DNA from: Paramecium pentaurelia
Lineage: Eukaryota; Ciliophora; Oligohymenophorea; Peniculida; Parameciidae
Assembly (NCBI GenBank): GCA_905183005.1
Contig: CAJJDO010000060.1
Coordinates: 435,194 to 499,193 of the forward strand
Reading direction: 5' to 3'
DNA: 64,000 nucleotides
The notes beneath the pieces were generated by a model. That model ran no database searches. It was not told the DNA's origin and saw only the letters and a list, made by a program, of their open reading frames with translations. Each line of letters begins with the position of its first letter. The first letter of the stretch is position 1. Shown here in pieces: positions 59,152 through 64,000 of this stretch. The position numbers and the translations under genes were made by a program.

Positions 59152-59916
59152 TCATGGTTTGTGCAGACCAACTTTGCAACCAGAGTTACAATCTCGACAT
59201 TGATGACAACAAGTGAAATATTCATCTGCTCCACAAGTTCTACAAGAATAATATTTTAGTTTGCCAGAATGATAAATACAAGTCTAAAATTATATAAAAA
59301 AAGTACTTATTCATTTTAACCTTCCTATAATCTTTTGCTACATCGAATGCAAGACCAAAATTATTCATTCATGTTTAGGGCTGTAGTTTTATTCTAGATA
59401 GTTTATAACAAACTTTTTAATTGTAATATTTGTTATTCTTCCATCTAAATATTTAAAAGTATTTCCATTCCTACTTTTTGTTTTCTAGGAGTATAAGTTT
59501 ATAAAATGTGGGTTAAATTTATTTATGAATCACCATCAAATTATAAATTTTATTAAGTTACTTCAAGAATTTAAATTAAAGAATTTAGTTCGCCCAGAAT
59601 TTATTATTTTTCCTTGATTAAATATTAAAGTTCATCATTTTCACTTTTTAATGCTCTTTCCTCTTTTTAAATTGTACAAATCTAACTTTTTAGGCATTGC
59701 ATTTTATCTTTTATTACTAAAAACATTTTTTACAACTCATTTTATTCATATTATGTAATTTCTATCTTAATCAAATTAAATACCTAAAGTATATCTAATG
59801 TTGTGATATACTTTTTCCATGTCAATCCGATCGTCTTCAATTAAATATTTAAATTTTTTCTTTGCACATTTCATTTTATAAAAATAATTATTAATATCAG
59901 ATTCTCCATTTACCAT
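59152..59916 (-). CDS. Coiled-coil protein with C-terminal Cys/His zinc-binding domain
   Basis: 239 residues after introns of 22 and 23 nt. The N-terminus and centre are helical with heptads (KEERALKSENDELQYLIKEK, EILLNIQMEEQQILQLKSLL). The last 60 residues have a dense Cys/His pattern: FWSCIRCSKRL, TCIYHSGKLKYYSCRTCG, ADEYFTCCHQCRDCNSGC, KVGLHKP. The spacing CxYHxG...CC...GCxxGxH recalls CHORD-type zinc domains, though it is not a clean match. Probably two or three zinc sites. A cytoplasmic scaffold is a guess; the family is not identified. Confidence 0.72.
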
Positions 59917-60214
59917 AAAGAGAATAATATCAATTTAATTGATTAAGAGATTTAGTGTTTAAAGGCTATTTAAAAGAAGAGTAAGGCAAAATAATTCATC
60001 TTAATATAAAGTAATTCATCAAAAGGATAAATTAGATAATTCTACTAGATCAATTCAAAGTTTAATTGGAAATGTTATTTAATTTAAAAAAATAAATGAA
60101 AATAGAGATGAGGAATAAGATTTATTGAAATATAATTATTATTATTATGAAGATTTGGTTGATATAAAAGTTATAAGTATCTGGATAAGATTGTTTATAA
60201 TATTTTAATGTCAA

Positions 60215-60358
60215 TCAATTTTCAACTGCCATATTTAGTAATTTTTCCAAAACAGCAAAATCTTCCCTTAATTTGGAGTTTAATTTTACTATTTGTTAGA
60301 GTTCATCGTATTCTTTAAATATTTGTATCAAGCTCTCCCTTTGTGGTTGCCTCGACAT
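60215..60358 (-). CDS. Possible small helical protein, 47 aa
   Basis: ATG at 60356-60358 opens MSRQPQRESLIQIFKEYDEL, then a Leu/Ile-rich amphipathic helix (QQIVKLNSKLREDFAVLEKL) ending VEN-TGA. The composition is protein-like and the codons fit neighbouring genes, but it is very short and a plus-strand frame overlaps it. It could be one exon of a larger gene; sequence past the TGA also looks coded (TLKYYKQSYPDTYNFYINQ). Tentative. Confidence 0.3.
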
Positions 60359-60660
60359 TATTTACTTGAATAATTCATGCTTTTTCAACAAAATTTAAAT
60401 CAAGCATTAAGAAACTAGATAATTTGTTTCTTTTTATATGTTGCTTTGTTGCATTAAGTGAATTTTTTAATTTAATTATTAATTCTTTTTATGAATTCAT
60501 TTAAAATATGTAAAATCAGTCCAAAAAGTAATTTTTCTTTATGTATTACTTATTTAATAAAATTTGAAAGGTTCAATATTATTTTTTTTCTTGATTTTAA
60601 TACCATTGTTACATTATCTCTTAACATCATAAAATATATGTGTCTTTGTTTATTTTTGAA

Positions 60661-60692
60661 ATCTGATTAATTAGGTACCTAATTAATCAGAT
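60661..60692. repeat. Perfect 32-bp palindrome
   Basis: The half-site ATCTGATTAATTAGGT is followed immediately by its exact reverse complement, with no spacer and a central GGTACC. The flanking bases (A on both sides) break the symmetry. It lies about 130 nt beyond the stop of the 70-residue minus-strand gene, outside any supported CDS. Confidence 0.95.
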
Positions 60693-60819
60693 AAAAATCT
60701 TATTATAATACAAACTTTTTCTTGTACCTGTATTCGTTGCATTTGAAAAAATTGTTTAGAAAATCTTCTTCATTTCAAGATTGAATAATAAATAATGTTT
60801 TTTGATGATGTGATAATAA

Positions 60820-61032
60820 TCAGATATCTTCTGGAGGGCCATATCTATCTTTGGAAGGCTGATTATTGAAAAATCTTAGAAATTCTTATCCAACCACTTT
60901 GTAGGCATTTGCATAATTTTATTAACATTACTTGAATAAAGCTTCTTGATCGCCATTTGGTTGAACATCTTATACAGCCTTTACACATAATTAAAATCCC
61001 TATGTAGCAAATAAATCCTTAAAAATATCCAT
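60820..61032 (-). CDS. Small hypothetical protein, 70 aa
   Basis: An intronless frame from ATG 61030-61032 to TGA 60820-60822. The protein begins MDIFKDLFATQGFQLCVKAV and ends FFNNQPSKDRYGPPEDI. The middle is an amphipathic helix with two Cys (KQCQQNYANAYKVVGQEFL). There is no signal or membrane segment. The ordered, globular composition and clean codon use support a real gene. It starts 32 nt beyond the stop of the ankyrin gene on the same strand. No family recognised. Confidence 0.65.
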
Positions 61033-61064
61033 TTATTTATTTTAATAATAATTATAATTTTCTT

Positions 61065-62637
61065 TCACATTACAAGAAATTCATCAAATTTAGGTGAGCT
61101 AACTTTATATGAATAAAGGTTTAAATCCTTTTCATTTAAAAGAAAAGGGATCTTTTCTTTTTCAATTATTGCTTAAGCAATAATTCCATTATCATCAGGC
61201 ATATTAAAATCAGCACCTATAAACATTGTGAAATTGATACCATATTAAGTAAATAAATTAAAAAGCTTAGGGTTTTTTGATAAACACGCTTAATGGGTGG
61301 CAGTTTGTCCTTGTGAACACTTGATATTGGGGTTTCCTCCATTTTGCAACAAAAATTAGCATAATTCATAGAGATTCTAAATCAAACTTGTTTTACATAT
61401 TTTGCACAATAAAATAGAGGTGTATTTTACATTTCATCCTTGTAATTGTAATCTTCCAAACCAAAATTAAATCCTGAATTTAAAATAATGTTGATATCAT
61501 TCGATTAAATGGCCTACTGAATTTTTTTTTATTTTGCCAGCGAAAGCTTTTCTTGGTAACCTTGCTTACAAAGAGACTTTTGCCTTTATAAAAATGAAAG
61601 TATGTTTTTTTGAGTAACCTTGACAACGCCCTTCTTCTATTTTTCTTAACTATTTGAAGTGTTATTGGATTAAATTCCTATTCTCTTTAAATCTAACTTT
61701 AAATTATGAATTAGAGTTTTTGAAGGCTATTTTTTATCCAATATCCTAAGGCTTTATTTATTTTATAAATATTTCCTAAAATAATTTTAGATAATTTTTG
61801 CTTTTTCTATTTTTTCTTGAGATAATTAATTAGACTTTATTTATTAATTTAGTCTTTAAGAGTCTTAGGTTTGTTATTAAATAGCACTTGAATTAATTTT
61901 AAATTTGTTTTAATTCTACTTAGAATTTACAAAAATTTTGGTTTATATTAATTATTGTAAATGTTGGCGTTAAGTATTTTTATTGTGAATTTAAGGAGAT
62001 TTTAAATATTACCTAGATAAAATGTTTCTTTAAGATTGCTTATTGAATAATTATCTTAGTTTATAAGATAATTCGAGCAATTTAGAATGTATTGATTCTA
62101 ATTTTTCTTCAATTGTGCTTTCAATCTATGTGTAAAATTCTATATTTTACTTATCTAATTTTTTCAAGCTTTTAAAACCTCACATCTTAGAAGGATGCTA
62201 TTTTATTTATTTTATTTAATATGTTAGTTTGTACTCTCGAAAATTATTTATAATAAGTTTTAGTTGGTTTAATAATCTACTCTTTGAACTTCAATTTTCT
62301 CTCCTAATTTTAGATATAACTTATGTCTTAAAGAAATGTATTTTCGCTCATATTTATTATGTAATTTGATTTATCTTCTTTTTAAGCTTTAGAGTGTAAA
62401 GATATCCTAGTTGAACTTTACAACTAAAACGACTCTTAAATAGATGTATTCACACAATGAAACTTTTATACAGAATTTATTTACTTTTTCATATTCTTTT
62501 TTTACAATGTTCCTTAATTCTTCAATATTAGCAGACACTTTAACACAATCTTTGAATTCAATTTGTAATAATTCTTCTAGTTTGATACATACTTTTTAAT
62601 ATATATCATCCTTGCTGTCATCTTCCCAATTTATCAT
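61065..62637 (-). CDS. Coiled-coil protein with C-terminal ankyrin repeats, 493 aa
   Basis: Four introns (62463-62484, then 25, 20 and 24 nt) give an exact frame. Residues 1-290 are helical, Lys/Gln/Ile-rich coiled coil (for example QIIKPTKTYYKQFSRVQTNI, STIEEKLESIHSKLLELSYK). The last 150 residues hold ankyrin repeats: NDINIILNSGFNFGLEDY, NTPLFYCAKYNLYELCQFLL, QNGGNPNIKCSQGQTATHQA and LFNLFTQYGADFNMPDDNG. The final 24-nt intron contains no stop in frame and is called from the ankyrin pattern (YG|ADFN). The frame is open upstream of the chosen ATG to about 62800, so the protein may be longer. Confidence 0.8.
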
Positions 62638-62857
62638 TTTTTTTAATTGATTTGGAATTTTATCTAATAAAGTGTCATGCTCCTTGCTTATCTAAATTAA
62701 TTTTGCAGCTCGAAATATATATGAGACGAATATCTATATTTATTCGGAAATACTATGCCAAATATAAAAGGAAATTGGATCACCCTCTAGCTTTTATCTG
62801 TCAGTCAGACATTTTCTTTCATGTATATTAATCATATATTATTATTATTTATATGTT

Positions 62858-62930
62858 GGGGTAGTAGCTCATTTAGTAGAGCGCGTGATTTGCATTCACG
62901 AGGCGCCGAGAGCGAAGCTCGGCTACTCCA
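62858..62930 (+). tRNA. tRNA-Ala (anticodon TGC), with atypical D- and T-loops
   Basis: 73 nt fold into a cloverleaf: acceptor GGGGTAG/CTACTCC with the alanine identity pair G3:U70, D-stem GCTC/GAGC, anticodon stem CGTGA/TCACG with loop TTTGCAT (anticodon TGC), T-stem CCGAG/CTCGG, discriminator A. The T-loop reads AGCGAAG instead of TTCRANT, and the D-loop ATTTAGTA has AG where G18-G19 is usual. These same bases form the internal A and B boxes for RNA polymerase III, so expression may be altered. No intron; CCA not encoded beyond the discriminator. It could be a divergent functional tRNA or a tRNA pseudogene. Confidence 0.85.
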
Positions 62931-62935
62931 TTTTT
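62931..62935 (+). terminator. RNA polymerase III T-run terminator
   Basis: Five T residues directly after the discriminator base of the tRNA gene, the normal Pol III stop signal. Confidence 0.7.
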
Positions 62936-63656
62936 ATTAAAAATATTATTTTTTGTTAAAATAATCATCATTAATTAATGAAAAATAAATTTATACTACT
63001 AAAGGAATGCAAAAAAGTTCATTTAAAATGGTTCAAATATGAATAGATAGTAATTTCATTTCAGGTGCAAAATTACTTCAAAATTACAATAGAAACAACA
63101 ATACCCTGTCTTTTTTTATAAGTTATTCTTTAATAATATAAATAACTGTTTTGCTTTCAATTGATTGGAAATATCATTTTCAAGAAGAATCATATTTTAT
63201 TGATTAGTTTAGCATAAATAATTTTTCAAGTTGAAATAAATTATGTTCAATTTATTTTTTTTTAAGCAAGATAGTTAATTATTTGATTTTTTTTTTATAT
63301 TTTCCATTAAATTCAGTTTAAGTAAATTTAATATATTGAACTTAACATCTACATTTATTATGCTAGTTTTTGATAACTTCTCATAAATTTAGTTTGAATT
63401 GAATTTCCTTGGAGATGCTCAAATCAATTTAGAGATATAATTTGGATAAATAATGACAATTATAATTATATAACGCTTACATCATTTTAATAAAAGACTT
63501 GATCATCAAAAATGATTTGAATGGATAAAAACCAATAAATTAAAGAAAGAATTTCATAAGGTGTTGGGAACAGCTAAAGCATCTGCTGACTATTATTCAT
63601 TATGTTTAAATATATTAAGAATATTTTTATTTAATGTACACATAATATTTAGATAC
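62936..63656. other. Gene-free AT-rich stretch
   Basis: About 720 nt between the tRNA and the stop of the terminal minus-strand gene. No coding frame with normal introns and no repeat of note. Confidence 0.45.
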
Positions 63657-64000
63657 TCATTATCTACCTCCTTTGAATCCACCTCTATTATTATTCTTTT
63701 TATTAAAGTTCTTTCTATTATTATTATTATTAAAGTTATTATTTTTTTTGAAATTCTTCTATTTGTTTTAGTATCCTCCTTTGTTTGGGTGATTTTATTA
63801 CCCTTGTCCGTGTTTATTTGATTATTAGAAAGGTTTTTATCCTTATTTAAATTATTAGTTTCCTTAATGTTATTATTTTCTGTATTATTATTATTAGTGT
63901 TAGGGCCTCTATTATTAATTTGATTATGGTTTGACTTGTTATCCTTAATTTCCTTTAAGGAATTTTTTATTTTCTAGAATTTTTAAACAATTATTTTACA
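63657..64000 (-). CDS. Gln/Asn-rich protein with RGG-type C-terminus, 5' part outside window
   Basis: The frame is open from the right window edge to TGA at 63657-63659, 114 codons. Composition is almost entirely Gln, Asn, Lys, Gly and Phe (PFQQSNKHGQGQQNHPNKGG, FNNNNNRKNFNKKNNN) and it ends RGGFKGGRQ. Arg-Gly-Gly endings with Q/N tracts are typical of RNA-binding and stress-granule proteins; any RRM or helicase domain would lie outside the window. The plus-strand open frame at 63561-63821 is its antisense. Function is inferred from composition only. Confidence 0.7.

Larger units (their letters stand above)
59917..60819. other. Spacer with possible SNARE-like remnant, small ORF and palindrome
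   Basis: On the plus strand 59960-60180 a frame reads VIHQKDKLDNSTRSIQSLIG followed by a charged stretch, reminiscent of a SNARE-type coiled coil, but it lacks a clear start and continues into unlikely sequence. A small minus-strand ORF and a 32-bp palindrome are listed separately. The rest is AT-rich without features. Confidence 0.35.

Noticed and set aside
63561..63821. Plus-strand 86-codon hydrophobic frame
   Set aside because: Antisense of the Asn/Gln/Gly-rich C-terminus ending RGGFKGGRQ.
1..64000. Telomeric C4A2/C3A3 repeats marking a chromosome end
   Set aside because: None found at either edge or inside the window.
1..64000. Reading under the standard genetic code, giving many short ORFs
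   Set aside because: Long conserved proteins such as topoisomerase II (1274 codons) contain many TAA/TAG in frame; only the ciliate code yields intact families.

Overview
The window looks like macronuclear DNA of a ciliate, most likely a Paramecium species. TAA and TAG are read as glutamine throughout and only TGA ends a reading frame. Coding frames become continuous only when very short introns (mostly 20-31 nt, GTA...TAG/AAG/CAG) are removed. The DNA is very AT-rich, with short intergenic spaces. In almost every gene called here, the CDS length minus the summed introns is an exact multiple of three, which supports the models internally. No homology search could be run; product names rest on motifs read by eye.

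Layout. 1-17.5 kb: a pseudokinase (partial), an arrestin-fold protein, a probable trichocyst matrix protein, two small unknown proteins, an RBR E3 ubiquitin ligase, a cGMP-dependent-type protein kinase facing a diflavin reductase, nicalin, and a second pseudokinase. Six of these ten proteins begin Met-Gly, as in N-myristoylated proteins; none of the later genes does. 17.5-28 kb: heat shock factor, a small membrane protein, DNA topoisomerase II, an SCP/Dullard-type phosphatase and a large unknown protein. 28.8-42.3 kb: an acidic/Lys/Gln-rich protein, a protein with a decayed amidotransferase-like start, a kelch protein, a cyclin, an LSD1-type zinc-finger protein, a TBC Rab-GAP and an LRR protein. 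42.3-53.5 kb: two tandem paralogous membrane proteins of no family I recognise, importin alpha, an OSCA/TMEM63 channel, an AMPK gamma-like CBS protein and ribosomal protein eL20. 53.4-64 kb: a Q-rich frame broken by one TGA, a third pseudokinase, a broken serine carboxypeptidase gene, a frame-disrupted coiled-coil/BAR-like gene, a zinc-binding coiled-coil protein, a 70-residue protein, an ankyrin protein, a tRNA-Ala(UGC) with odd loops, and the 3' end of an RGG/Q/N-rich protein.

Genes are packed on both strands: divergent start codons lie as little as 20 nt apart and convergent stops as little as 42-46 nt apart. Most sets of neighbours have no clear shared pathway. The exception is the 5' third, where several signalling-type proteins (pseudokinases, arrestin fold, RBR ligase, PKG-like kinase, flavoreductase) share a likely membrane-anchoring N-terminus. 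The points most worth follow-up are this Met-Gly cluster, the tandem membrane-protein pair, three independently decayed kinases, the unusual tRNA, and a perfect 32-bp palindrome.
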